A stretch of DNA of 64,000 nucleotides, taken from Acytostelium subglobosum LB1. Its lineage: Eukaryota; Evosea; Eumycetozoa; Acytosteliales; Acytosteliaceae. Both the position numbers and the translations under genes were made by a program. Position 1 is the first letter of the stretch. Every line of letters starts with the position of its first letter. The notes under the pieces were generated by a model. The model saw only the letters and a program-made list of their open reading frames with translations. It did no database searches and had not been told where the DNA came from. Below are positions 36,725 through 49,102 of this stretch, piece after piece. The stretch spans positions 124,001-188,000 of the forward strand of contig NW_012236521.1 of the NCBI RefSeq assembly GCF_000787575.1, given 5' to 3'.

Positions 36725-38363
36725 CTAGCCACGAACCAAACATCCACTATTCTTTAGTCGGTCAACTGTTTTGTCATTGTCAACGATCTGTGTCCAAATG
36801 TCGTCTTTGATTGAATGTCTGAAGTTCTTGGACATGCCACCAAGGATAAGGATACCATCTGTGGCAGGATCGTACACAAGATGTCCATCGACGGGACACT
36901 TTGATGCATATTTCCCCGCATCCTTGTTGGCCAATGAATAGGTGATGATTGTCTCTTTTTCCTTGAAGAAGATCCGGTCTTGGCCATCGAAACAACTCAT
37001 TATCCTTCCGGTGATCTCTGGTAGAATGTGCTCCACGGTGGTCACATGATTAACGACATCGAATGATACCAGTGACCGAGCCATTGTAAAGTTTGTTTTT
37101 GCACCAACAATGTAGACCAAGTTGTTGTGATAGTATGTGTGTGGAGGTGGATAGTTCCTGATGTTGACCAGGTTTGTAACCAGTCTCGTCTTCTTGGTGG
37201 TTATATCGAAGCAATCCACTCGGTTAAATAGCTTATGGTCAATGGATCCTCCAAGAAGGTAGATGTTGCGGCTGCCATCGAAGCAAGCGGAAACATATGA
37301 GTCTCCAGCGATGTCATGAATTTCGTAGTAGTAGCTCTTCTTGTCTCCGAAGGAGTATCTGGCGCACACTGTCTTTCCTTCCCCAAGTCCAAACAAATAG
37401 ATACTACCACGGGCATAGACGAAGGTTGGGTTGACATAGGTCATATTTTTTTGGAATGGATCCTTGATCCCTCTCCAAGTGGCCTCTTGAAGGTGGAAAT
37501 ATTGGAAGATGTTGGGACGCATTGAGACAAAGTAATTGACCCTCTTATAGCCGAGGTCAAAGCATGACTCGATCTGCATCTTGATGTCATTGAGCAGCCC
37601 AACATCAACATCGACACGATAGGTCTCAAACAGAGGACCCTTGGAATATGGCTTTTGATTAATACGTTTGACGTGGTTCTTGATCAGCAACAACAGCTCA
37701 TTGTCATTGAGTTTCGTGGGGGGGCAAAGATTCGTCATTGTCACCATCCCAGTCGTCTCTAGCAACCGATGTCTTGTTGTTGTTGTTGATGTCCACAAAC
37801 TGCTCAATAGAGTCACATTTAGATATCGACTCGATCAAAGTTGAGAGTTGTTCGATTTTACATTCATCATTCTTGTTCAGATGATCGTTGGTGTACGGAG
37901 TCATGTTGCGCGTTGAATATACAAACATGATCTCATCGGTGATGTCGTTGATCAATTGTTGAATGGTCGACATCTGTGCATTGATTGGTGACTTGACCTT
38001 GTGCTCCTGAGCCATCAACAACTTGAATAGCTCTTCGAAATGAGTGCTGACATCCTTGTGTTCCTTCTCCAACCTTTGATAACTGGTGGCAGAATGTTTG
38101 AGTGTTCGCCACAGATGTTCCAACCTTGGAGTGCACCAGAGTGATTGATAGTCCTTCCTCTCCAACTGATCTCTTATATTATCGATATGACTCATCTTGT
38201 GACCATGATGTGCATCGATGCACAGAGTACACAACAACAACTGGCAGTTCATACATATTATCTTCTTCCTCTTGTTGTGAACATTACATGAAATATCATC
38301 ATCAAAAACAATGGCCTCTACTCCTCCAACTGCCTCTGCAGTTGTACTATTATCATTCTCCAT
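36725..38363 (-). CDS. B-box zinc-finger / beta-propeller protein, copy 2, frame broken at a G/C homopolymer
   Basis: Tandem paralogue of the gene to its left. The first part (38363 down to about 37725) encodes the B-box and coiled region and then stops. The second part (about 37720 down to 36725) continues the homologous protein in another frame from KLNDNELLLLI through the propeller to the end. The switch falls at a run of seven G on the plus strand (37718-37724; C in the message). With one base fewer, the product would be 545 residues, against 546 in copy 1, and the two halves match copy 1 without a gap. This may be a sequencing or assembly indel, a recent pseudogene, or slippage; the otherwise intact frame on both sides favours the first two. 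Confidence 0.85.
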
Positions 38364-39867
38364 TCTATCTGTCTATCTATCTGTAGTTACTGTCACTGAA
38401 TCATTCAAATGAAATAATAAACTTCACAAATATATTTCCCATTCTTGTGAACCCATTCCATTGTTCGAGGATCAAGCACCTTGATAAAGCGAACATAGAT
38501 AGATATTGACAATCAAACAACTCCATCGACAACCCAACGACCATCATCAACTCTAATACACTTACACATTTCTATGATATGTGATTTGTATCACATCAAT
38601 GCACTTCAACTTCAGCTTTATCACTTTTGTTATTGATGTTGTAGTTGTTGTTGTTGTTAGTTGACAAACACATACATCATCATCATCTGTACACTCACTC
38701 ACTAGTCACTCCTACCTTACTCATTCATTATCAACAAGTTATCAACTTAGGTTCAGTCACATGAATTATTGATTATCACTGTGTTGTTGTTGTTGTTGTT
38801 GTTGTGAGTATTATAACATCATCATCAACATGATATTGGTATACCAATATCAAGGTAAGGCAGGGTTGTTGATCGGAATTGAATCATCAACACGTTCAAA
38901 TAATAAGTCAGAACAACAACTACAACAACAACAGATGTTGTCCTCTGGACAATGACCAATCATCACGACCACCACTATTTCTACACACTTCCAATTCAGT
39001 AAATAAGCAGCATTCATTCTCTCTATCTCTTGCATTCTCTCTCACTACCAATTATGGAATTAAGCATTTCATTCATTCATTGGCATTATGACATCTGGAC
39101 AATACTCTCTCTTTGTGTGTCAATCGATTGTCATGTGTGTTGTGTGTTCACAATGTGGTGGTATGAAATGAATGGGTGTATGTATGAATGTATGTATGCG
39201 GGGACATCGCCAGAGCTCTCTGGAGATTTCCCCCATACACACACTATGAAGAGATTGTTGTGAACTTGTCTTTGTGTGTTGGTGTGTGTGTGATTCAAGT
39301 GAGATTGACAAGGAGAATGAGTGGTAGAGCAGGTGTTGGATGACGTAGTCTGCAATATCAGGTGTTTGCGACTGAACTGTAGTGAGTGGAAAGGATGGAC
39401 GGATGGATGGATGGCAATGAACATTTATGTTCTACAAGAGTCGGACAACACTTGTCATTCATTTGCATTTGGACAACCAAACCAAACCATTCATCCTTCA
39501 TCCTTTCACTTCACCCAATATATCCATCCATCGCCTCTAATTGTTGTTTGTTGTTTGTATACATATATAGTCAAAGATATTAATAGATATCCACTACCAC
39601 CACCTGTATTCCCCAAGACCACCTATTACCATTAACCAAAGGGGAAAGTGAGCTCATACTCATTCGTAAACTACCCTTTATCCACAAACACACACATACT
39701 CGTAACATAGAGTTAATAATCATTCCATAATATATACACAACTTCATCATAATATTGTTGTTGTCAATTATCCAACAATCAATCAATCAATCAATCAGTA
39801 ATCAAATTAATAATAATTATTATTTATCCTATCTCCATTAATAATTAATTAATTAATAATTACAAAG
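38364..39867. other. Divergent intergenic region, B-box gene / sHSP gene
   Basis: About 1.5 kb, AT-rich, with TTG/CAA trinucleotide runs (38640-38660, 38785-38805) and TGTGTG text. Small frames here are repeat-derived. It should contain the sHSP promoter, but I do not find a clear heat-shock element of alternating GAA/TTC blocks. Confidence 0.5.
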
Positions 39868-42800
39868 ATGAGTAACTGGTTAGCACATCCACTTGAGGAG
39901 CTGGCCAACTTGGGCGAGTCGCTCAAGAATTGGACCAACTCTGCTCAACAACCCAGTACCACAACGGACTGGGGTTGGAAGCCTAGAATGGACGTCTGCG
40001 AGAACAATAAGACCTATCAGATCATCCTTGAGTTGCCAGGCTTCCAGAAGGACGATTTGGACGTCCAGGTCAACGGACGTTTCCTGTCCATCAAGGGCAA
40101 CCGTCCAGAGACACCTGTGCACCGTGAGTCACAGACCAAATTCCATCGTCGCGAGAGATACTCTGGTGGCGAATTCCATCGTGCTGTTGCACTTCCAGAA
40201 GGTATGTTCATTCAACAAACTAAAATGCAAACTCATTCACTAACTCATTATTTGTTTCACAATCACTCAAGGTATTGATGGTTCATCAATCCAAGCAAAG
40301 TTCCATGGTGGTGTCTTGACCCTTACCATTCCAAAGAAGGGAGGCAAGACCACCCAACACTATTCACTGCTCGGCCGCGAGGAGCATGTCAGCCGACGCA
40401 CAGTCATTGAGGCTGAGGAGCGTGAGAGAAAGAGAAGAATGGAGGAGAACGACCCAATGCTGTCCAAGTCCAAGGCATTGTTTGGCCGTATGGGTACCGT
40501 CATTGAGGAGGAGCAGGAGAGGGCCAGACGTCTCAATGAGATTGAGGAGGAGATGGAGGCCGCATCAGATGAGAGCCGCAAGCTCTCCACTAAGGCCGAG
40601 CGTCAAGAGCGTGAGCGTCGTATCAAGGACACCAAGGGTGAGCAGCAGCGCAAGCAGCTTGCCAAGAAGGTGTCGGCCCTCGTCAAGAAGGCTGGCATCA
40701 AGCCATCCGGTCTCAACAAGTGTGTGTCACGCAAGCTCACCCAGGACCTCGAGGAGAAGGAGCGCAAGGATCGTACTGGTGACAAGAAGAAGCAGATGCA
40801 GGCCATGAACACCGCCAAGCGTGTCTCTGTCATGGTCTTGGCATCCAAGGGTGTCAAGGGTCTCAAGAAGACCAAGCTCCCAGAGACCAAGGGCACATCT
40901 GGCTCCGTCCCTGTCAAGAGTCAGAACAAGAACAGTTTCAAGATCAAGATTGGCAATGGCGGCGTCGAGCGTGCCAACAACCCATCGTTCAAGGCCACTG
41001 CCAACCTCGAGGAGAACGAGAGAAAGAGAAGAATGAGCGACAAGAAGGGACAGATGGACGCCAAGAACCTCGCCAAGAAGGTGTCTGGTCTTGTGCTCAA
41101 GAGTGGACGCAAGCCAACAGCGGCCATCAAGAGTGCTGCCGAGGAGAAGGAGAGAGACAGAAGACTTAAGGACAAGAAGGGACAGATGGACGCCAAGAAG
41201 AATGCCAAGAAGGTTTCAGAGATGATCAAGAAGGGTGGCGTGCCACAGTCTCCAGTGCACCAGGCCAAGCAGCCATCCAAGTTCAGCCAGCTCAAGGTCC
41301 ACCCACACAAGATGTCCATCAAGCCTACCAAGGCAAGCCCAACCGCTGCTCTTGAGGACAAGGAGAGAGACAGACGTGTCAAGGACAAGGCTGGTCAGCT
41401 AGCTGCCAAGAAGAACGCCAAGAAGGTCTCGGACATGATCAAGAAGGGTGGTGTGCCACAATCTCCAGTGCACCAGACTAAGCAACCATCCAAGTTCAGC
41501 CAACTCAAGGTCCACCCACGCATGATGTCAATCAAGCCAATCAAGGCCAGCCCAACTGCCGCCCTCGAGGACAAGGAGAGAGAAAGACGTGTGAAGGACA
41601 AGGTTGGACAGCTCCAGGCCAAGAAGAATGCCAAGAAGGTCTCGGACATGATCAAGAAGGGTGGTGTCAAGCTTAACCCTGTGCCAAGAACCAAGCAACC
41701 ATCCAAGTTCAGTCAGATGAAGGTCCACCCACACAAGTCCTCGTCCTCTGCCAAGCCAATCAGCAAGGTCAGCCCAACCGCTGCTCTTGAGGATAAGGAG
41801 AGAGACAGACGTGTCAAGGACAAGGCTGGTCAGATGGATGCCAAGAAGAATGCCAAGAAGGTCTCGGACATGATCAAGAAGGGTGGTGTCAAGCTTCACC
41901 CAGTGCCAGCAGCCAAGCAGCCATCCAAGTTCAGCCAGATGAAGGTCCACCCACACAAGTCCTCCTCTTCCGCCAAGCCAATCAAGTCCACCAAGGCCAG
42001 TCCAATTGCCGCCCTTGAGGACAAGGAGAGAGACAGACGTGTGAAGGACAAGGCCGGACAGCTCCAGGCCAAGAAGAACGCCAAGAAGGTCTCGGACTTG
42101 ATCGTCAAGAGTGGTGTCCAGCCCGCCAAGGTCCATCAGCCCAAGTCGCACTCACACAAGAACCACAGCCACGGCCATGGACACAGGAACCATCACGGTC
42201 ATGGCAACAACAAGCAGCACTTGGCTCAGCTTGAGGAGACCGAGAGGAACAGGAGATTGAAGGACAAGAAGGGTCAGATGGATGCCAAGAAGAACGCCAA
42301 GTTGGTCAGTGGTCTCATCCTTAAGTCTGGAATCAAGCAGACACCAGCCTTCACCCCAGCCAAGAGGTTCGAGAGACTGCTCAAGAAGCCAAGCCAGGCC
42401 ACCCTGCTCGCTGATAATGAGAAGAACAGAAGAATCAGAGACAAGCGCGGTCAGACTGAGGCCAAGAAGAACGCTGGTATGGTCTCGGACATCCTCATCA
42501 TGAGTGGCATCAAGCCAATCGCCGCTCTGCAGACCAAGCCCATGCAGTCCACCTTCAAGCCCAACTTTAAGGCCAGCCAGGCTGTTGCTCAGGAGGAGAA
42601 GGAGAGAGACAGACGTATGAAGGACAAGAGAGGTCAGATGGAGGCCAAGAAGAATGCCAAGAAGGTGTCCGACTTGGTCATGAAGAGTGGAAAGAAGCCA
42701 GCATCTGGTGGCTCACTGGGTCATGCCAAAAAGTCCGCCATCCCACTCAGACGCAACCCATGTGCCGCTCTGGAGGAGAAGGAGAGAGATAGACGTGTGA

Positions 42801-43342
42801 AGGACAAGAGAGGACAGATGGAGGCCAAGAAGCTTGCCAAGAAGGTGTCGGACATGGTGTGCAAGGCCGGCAAGAGACCAGTTGGCAACCAGCATCAGTC
42901 GCATCTCAGACTCACTGGCACCGTCGAGGAACAAGAGAGACAGAGAAGAATCAAGGACAAGGCCGGACAAGCCGAAGCCAAGAAGAATGCCCTCAAGGTG
43001 TCTGGTTTGCTCAAGGCCAACTTCAAGACCATCCACCTCAACCCACATCCATTGAAGCGCTCATCATCCCAGAAGTTCTACAAGGTGCCTGCTCTCCAGG
43101 AGATCCAAGCTGAGGAGAAGGAGAGAAAGAGAAGAGTCACCGACACCAGAGGCCAGTCCAACGCCAAGAAGATCGCCAAGCAGATATCCGCCTTCATCAA
43201 AGCTTCTGGCGGACGTGATAACCTCCTGAGGTCCCTCGAGGAGAAGGAAAGAGACAGAAGACTGCACGACACCAAGGGTGAGGCCATGCACAAGAAGAAC
43301 GCCAAGAAGATTGCCCAGATCATTGGCAGTGCCACCCATTAA
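39868..43342 (+). CDS. Small heat-shock protein (alpha-crystallin domain) fused to a long basic tandem-repeat domain
   Basis: Exons 39868-40201 and 40272-43342 (GTATGT...CAAG, joined G|GT) give 1134 residues. Residues 41-135 form an Hsp20/alpha-crystallin domain: MDVCENNKTYQIILELPGF, DDLDVQVNGRFLSIKG, GEFHRAVALPEGID, and the closing strand GGVLTLTIPKK. The frame then runs on without a stop into about 1000 residues of Lys/Arg-rich repeats. A core of about 36 residues recurs some 15 times (consensus LEEKERDRRxKDKxGQ, then AKKNAKKVSDMIKKGG) with spacers such as QPSKFSQLKVHPHK. One spacer is His-rich (42140-42220). sHSPs are ATP-independent chaperones; such a tail is not typical of the family. 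The repeats suggest charged helices that might bind nucleic acid, cytoskeleton or membranes, which is inference. Nothing in the tail is a recognised domain. Confidence 0.9.
41130..42110 (+). repeat. Near-identical tandem repeats within the sHSP-fusion gene
   Basis: Five consecutive coding units of about 205-230 bases (starting near 41144, 41351, 41561, 41786 and 42015) share long identical DNA stretches, including synonymous sites. That points to recent tandem duplication. Flanking units are the same protein repeat but more diverged. Confidence 0.85.
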
Positions 43343-43626
43343 GCTTCCAGCCATGCCTAGCCCAGTCAAGCGTGTTCGTTCGTTCGAGTCCTCATATGAA
43401 GGACCAATCCATATCCATAACAAATAAATCAACAATCTTATCAATTCAATCAATCAATCAATCAAATAAGTTGTATTACTTTTATCTCTTAAGCAAGATA
43501 TATAGGTATGATCATGTTCGTTTTGATGTCTGTTTGTTTATTTCAACTCGCGTTGTTGGAATGGGATAGGATGGATAAAAACTTGTCCCACATACATATG
43601 TCTCACAGTTTGATTTGATTGATTGA

Positions 43627-46559
43627 CTAGTCGCTCTTCTTTGCTCGGCTGGAGGTAGTGTAGTGCAGCACAGAGTGGCTGATGGTCTTGCGCACCAGAT
43701 CGAAGGGGATGATGGTGAGCGACGCGGCTATGATGGCCACCCACTCGTTGAGCTCCAGTCCAACCGTACGCAGGACACGGCCTCCAATGTAGGTGAACAC
43801 AATCTGGACGACAAAGATGAACAACACAACGATGATGAAGCCCTTGTTCTCCAAGATGTGCTCAAACAGGTTCAGCTTGTGTGTTCTGACGTTGAAGGCG
43901 TTGATCACGGCCAAGAAGATGAAGAAGGCAAAGAAGGCAGTGAGGAATGCTGGCTCCGATGGGATTCCATTGCGTGTGAAGTATGCCTCCACGTTGTCGT
44001 TGGTCAAGAAAGCTACAGACATAGCCCAAATGAATGGTCCTCCGCTGAGAATAGCCATCCACATTCTAGTTTGATTGAATGAGTGTTTGTTAGTTAGTCA
44101 GTTGTACTCTTTATCATCATTGTGGTTGTCACAACATACCTTGGTGTAATGATATCTTGATCTCTCTTTGTTGGCTTGTTCTTCATGTAACGCTCGAGTG
44201 CTGGCTCGCCTCCGAATGCCAAAGCAGCAAGAGTGTCCATGACCAGGTTGACCCAGAGCAGTTGTATCAGTGTCAGTGGGAAATCGATGCCCATGAATGG
44301 TCCGAGGAAGACGATCAGGGTAGAGGCAACATTGATGGTCGACTGGAAGACGATGAACTTCTGGATCGACTTGTAGATGGTACGGCCATAGAGAACGGCC
44401 TGGGTGATCGAGGCAAAGTTGTCGTCCAAAATGACAATGTCGGCAGCCTCTTTGGAGACCTCGCTTCCACTACCCATCGCAAATCCAACGTCGGCGTGCT
44501 TGAGGGCGGCAGAGTCGTTGACACCGTCACCAGTCATTCCAACAACCTTGTGCATCGCCTGGGCAACCTGGACGAAGCGAGTCTTGTCTCTTGGGAGGGC
44601 ACGAGCAACGACGCGCAGCTGTGGAATCGACTCTCTAAGCTGCTCGAACGACAACTGTCCAACCTCTTGGGAGGTCAGCACAACGCCTGGGTTGTACTCC
44701 TCGCCGTGAGCAATCAGTCCAATCTGGTGGGCCACAGAGATGGCAGTCTCGCGCTTGTCTCCGGTGATCATCACAACCTGGATGCCTGCGCCGGTAGCCT
44801 GTTGGATGGCGCTACGCGACTCCTCGCGAATCTCATCGTAGACACCAACGACACCGACCAAGATCATGTTCTTTGGCAATCTGGCAACATCGACCAATGG
44901 CTCCTTGGACACGGCCACAGCAATGACTCTGATGCCTTGCTCGGACAGTCTGTTGATCTCATTGACGAGCTGGTTGATGCTTGGGATTGGCTCAATATGA
45001 CCGTCCTCGTTAAAGTGGCTGGTGCAGTGATTGATGATGATCTCTGGGGCACCCTTGAGGCAGGTGATCTCAAAGTCATCAATATGCTTGGATGAACACC
45101 TAAGTGAAAGGGAAGGAGAAGAAGATATGTTTAGTATTACTTGTTCAGGTGATGCATGCATGAGGCTACATGTAACTTACTTCAAGATACCGCTTGGTGG
45201 AGAACCAGAGGCGCCACCTTGGAATGGTACGCTCATCAATGCGGCAGAGTACTTGCGTTCAGAGTTGAAGAGCACCTCCTTCAGGATCTTGACGTTGTAG
45301 TCCTTCAAGAGTGATGGCCTGTCGAGGAAGTGGAGCAAGGCCTTGTCTGAGGCATTTCCACCGACAATCTGACCATCCTCGTCAATGACGGACGAGGTGG
45401 ACTCGCGAACTGAGAAGGAGAAGACGTCGCGCAGCTCCTGAGGGATCTGGTTGAAGCCCTTGTACGTGGTTCCACTTCCGCTGATAAATGTCCTCGCAAT
45501 GAACTGTCCCTTGGTGATCGTGCCTGTCTTGTCGACAAAGAGGATGTCGAGCGAGCCGGCTGTCTCAATACCGAGCAGCTTGCGCACCAACACGTTGGCC
45601 TTGAGCAGCTTGCGCATGTTGAGCGAGAGCACGATGGCAATCATCATGGGCAGACCTTCAGGAACGGCGACGACGATGATAATGATGGCCAGGGTGACCG
45701 AGTTGACAACGTCCTTGATGAGCAGGGGGTAGTTGGCGATGTAGGTCTGGATCTCTGAGAGCGAGTAGTGGTTGTCCATTACGACCTGCTTGAAGAGGAA
45801 GGACAGCACGATGAAACAGGCGCCAATGTAGCCCAACGTGGAGATGTTGTCGGCCAGCTTGCTCAGCTTGATCTGCAGGGGGGACTCGCGCTCGTCAGCC
45901 TGAGCCAGCTCGACAGCCAGCTCACCATAGACAGTGTGTGCGCCGACTGTGTCGACCAGCATCACACCCTCGCCGTCCTCGACGACGCTGCCGCGGAAAC
46001 ACAGGTGCTGATCGAGGAAGCTGTGCTTGTTCTCAGGGCTGTAGTTGAGGGGCGCGATCGACTTCTTCTCGAGGGCCGACTCGCCGTTCAGCGTGGACTG
46101 GTTGACGTGCAGCTCGCCTGCGACCAGCTTGCCGTCTGCGGGGATCTTGTCGCCAGCCTGCAGCAGGACAAAGTCACCGACGACCACGTCGTAGGCGTAG
46201 ATGTGCTGTACGTGGTTGCCGTTGCGGAAGACGTTGCACTTGATCTTGGACGCTTTCTCCTGGAGCTCCTGGAAGGAGGCTTCGTTCTTGTACTCGCTGT
46301 ACGTGGCGACGAATGTCGCCAGGAAGACGGCACTGGCAATGCCAAAGCCTTCGAACCATTCGGCGTAGCCAAAGCAGGCGAGCAGCACGGTGATCACCAA
46401 TGCCACGCACAAGATGTGAATGAGCGGGTCTTCAAAGTTCTCCTTCAACTTTGCAAAGAATGATTCAACCTCCACTGGTGGCAAACTGTTGCTTCCATTC
46501 TTTCTCCTGCTCTCTTCGACTCTAACATCGTCAAGACCTTCTATATGATATTTAACCAT
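43627..46559 (-). CDS. PMCA-type Ca2+-transporting P-type ATPase
   Basis: Exons 46559-45181, 45099-44140 and 44065-43627 on the minus strand give 925 residues. It has the full P2B layout: the membrane motif VAVPEGLPMMIAI, the phosphorylation site DKTGTIT, the ATP-binding KGAPE, TGDKRETAISVA, the hinge TGDGVNDSAALKHADVGFAMG and LLWVNLVMDTLAALA in helix six. The actuator loop reads NGES rather than the usual TGES. The enzyme exports Ca2+ from the cytosol; dictyostelid homologues (PatA/PatB) sit on the contractile vacuole, other vacuoles and the plasma membrane. The C-terminal tail is short, with no obvious calmodulin-binding helix. Orthology to a particular Pat protein is not resolved here. Confidence 0.93.
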
Positions 46560-47540
46560 TTATATATATGTATGTATATATATATAAAGTCGCTTTCGTA
46601 TGTATATATTTGATTGATTTGTTTTGTTTGATTTGATTTGATTGAAGTGATTGATTGATTAAATATTTGAAGATGTTCAAAATTCCAATTCTTTATAAAG
46701 AGTGAACGAATGATAATAATAATAATATATGATATATATAATATTATATTATAACAATCTATTCTATTGATATGTATGTACAAAAATAAGTATTACAAGT
46801 GAATGAATGAATGAATGATCGAGACACAACAACAAACAACACAGACAGTTGTTGACTTTTTGTTGTTGAGGTTGAAGTCAGAAGTTAACTTGTGAGATGA
46901 CTCATCGATTGAAAACGAGGAGTTTTTAGCTGTGATCTGGGAACCCACACATCTTGTGACTCATTTTGCCCACTTTGGTATTCTTTCTTTCAACGAGTCA
47001 GGCAAAGATGGGGTGATGATGGAGGTGATGGATCTTTCGAACTTGGCAAGTCAGTCAGTTGAGTTGCCAACTAATTCAAGGATAACAGTACAACAAGAAC
47101 AACTTACTTGTATCTGTATCAACAAACACATATATATATTTAGATGTTGATGAATCATCAACAACACACGATCTAGATCGATAGTATCAATTTCGAATCA
47201 ATCCACTTGAAAGTACGAATCCGACTTTGATTACACACAATCAGTGTAGAGTAGTAACTTACAGACTTTGTGATGCGATGTGAGTCGAGGCCGAAGGATT
47301 ACGCGGCAAGAAAGGAGATAGACTTGGTTGTCTCGAATGAATGAATGAATGAATGCATGGATGAACTTTAATGTTGTTGTCTTTTATCTCTATCCTCTCT
47401 TTATTGTTTGTTTGGTAGGTAGTTGGTATACATGTATAATGTTTGATTGGTTGATTGAATGATTGAATGATTGAATACAACAATGCTGAGGATAGATGAT
47501 TCAAAAAAGGGATGGACGATAATGATGATGATGAATTGGT
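46560..47540. other. Intergenic region, no gene recognised
   Basis: About 1 kb of AT-rich DNA with TATATG and ATTG/GAAT repeats (46560-46660, 47340-47480). The piece around 46920-47100 is less repetitive, but I see no supported ORF or RNA. Confidence 0.5.
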
Positions 47541-49102
47541 TTAGATGGACTCGTATGGGAGGGAGCCAGCAGTGTCAACACGTCCAGAGATGGTGAAGTA
47601 GTCACTGGCACGTTGTGGCGAAAGGAGAACGGACATTCCGACGAGAGCCAGGAAGTTGAAGGTGACATACATGGCAAGGACAGCCTTCTGGCGGACCCAT
47701 GGGTCGACGGCCGACGCAATGATGCAGATGAATGGCAGAGCCAGGAACCAGAGGGAGAAGCACACGCCAAAGTAGACGTAGAACTTGCGCTTGGCTGGAT
47801 GGTTCTCCTCCATGTAGGTGTTGTAGCCGCACCACATGAACCAGACCATGGCCAGGGAGCGTGCCACCAGCAGCAGGATGCCTGGCACTGTGTCGTACAT
47901 GTAGACGGTGGAGGCGGGGTCCTGGCCAGCCTTGTACCAAATGAACATGATCAAGTACAATGCAGACAACACACCCATCACTCCAAGAATGATTGGCTTC
48001 TCCTCGATCGTGATCCTAGAGATGGCCCAACCCTTTGCAATAAGGATCAACAACATAATGAATGTCAACTGTGATGCCAAGTCGAGCACTAAAATATTGG
48101 GATTGATTGATTGAGTCAGTTGGTCAGTCAATTTCCAGGTCCATTCAATCGTTCAATCAGCCTAATCAATCAAACTTACATTCACCAAATCCAAGGAGAC
48201 CCTTGGCTCCGACACCATCATGTGAATAGGCACCATAGTGAATCAAGAGTATGAACACTGACAGGAACTCCAACACGACAGAGATGGTCAATAACTTAAC
48301 AATCTGTTGTGTTTGTGAATGATTGTGTTAGTCCAAGGTCCAGGGTCCAGGTCCATGTCCATGTCCATCAACCAACAACTAACAAACTAACTAACTTACT
48401 GGGTGGTATGACTTGGTGGTGGTGAGAACCCAACCAGAGTAACAGCTGTAGACAGCGAGGAGGAGGAAGAACCAGAAGTAGGTGAGGTACATCTGCTCGA
48501 GACCTTGGTCATCGTTGGAGAACTGGCGCTTCCAGATGTTGCCGGCGTTGAGCCAGGTGAACTCGTAGTCCATGTTGAGCGAGTTGCCTGAACAATCGAC
48601 GGCGACCACGTACCAATAATGTGGACGCATGGCGTCCAGCACTTGAATTGTGACGGCGGTGCCATTGAAGTTTACGCTGCCGAGTTTATTGCCGAGGTTG
48701 ACTCTCTCTTGGCAACTCAAATGTGACTTGTACACGGCGAACCATGATCCCTGAACATCATCATAAGCGATCAATGAAATGTTTGGGTTGTTTGATGTTG
48801 CCTTGATTGTCAATGTTCCATTTGCTGTTTGATTGATTGATCGATCGATCGATTTGAATGATTGATTTATTGAGTGACCTAGTTAGTGACAACTCCGATA
48901 TCGATATATATATATTTGATTTGATTGATCGTGGAGCTGGCTGATGTCAGTCAAACATACCAATACGATTAGCACTGAAACAGAACTTGTCGACATAGTG
49001 CCAGTTGGAGCTGGTGCTGAGGTGTCCCTTGGTATATTTGGACTCAGAGCTTGCTAAGAACAAAGTAACCAACAAGACAATTGCGAACAATATAGTCTTC
49101 AT
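47541..49102 (-). CDS. GPR180/TMEM145-like seven-transmembrane protein
   Basis: Exons 49102-48961, 48824-48400, 48303-48180 and 48088-47541 on the minus strand give 412 residues. A signal peptide (KTILFAIVLLVTLFLASS) is followed by a lumenal beta-sandwich domain of about 130 residues (CFSANRI ... VKFNGTAVTIQVLDAMRPHYWYVVAVDC). Seven hydrophobic helices follow, containing MYLTYFWFFLLLAVYSCYSGW, LASQLTFIMLLILIAKGW, KPIILGVMGVLSALYLIMFIWYKAG and MVWFMWCGYNTY. This order matches the intimal-thickness-related-receptor family (GPR180, TMEM145). The family is linked to secretory-pathway or signalling functions that are not well understood. The ligand is unknown. Confidence 0.85.

Noticed and set aside
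38364-39867. Heat-shock element upstream of the sHSP-fusion gene
   Set aside because: GAA and TTC triplets occur, but not in the alternating five-base spacing of a real element.
41395-42151. Antisense open frames across the sHSP repeats (103-207 codons)
   Set aside because: They mirror the coding repeat and encode Leu/Ser-rich shadow text.
40316-43342. Repeat domain as an independent gene
   Set aside because: The last strand of the alpha-crystallin domain (GVLTLTIPKK) lies in the same frame and exon, and the intron at 40202-40271 joins it to the rest of the domain.
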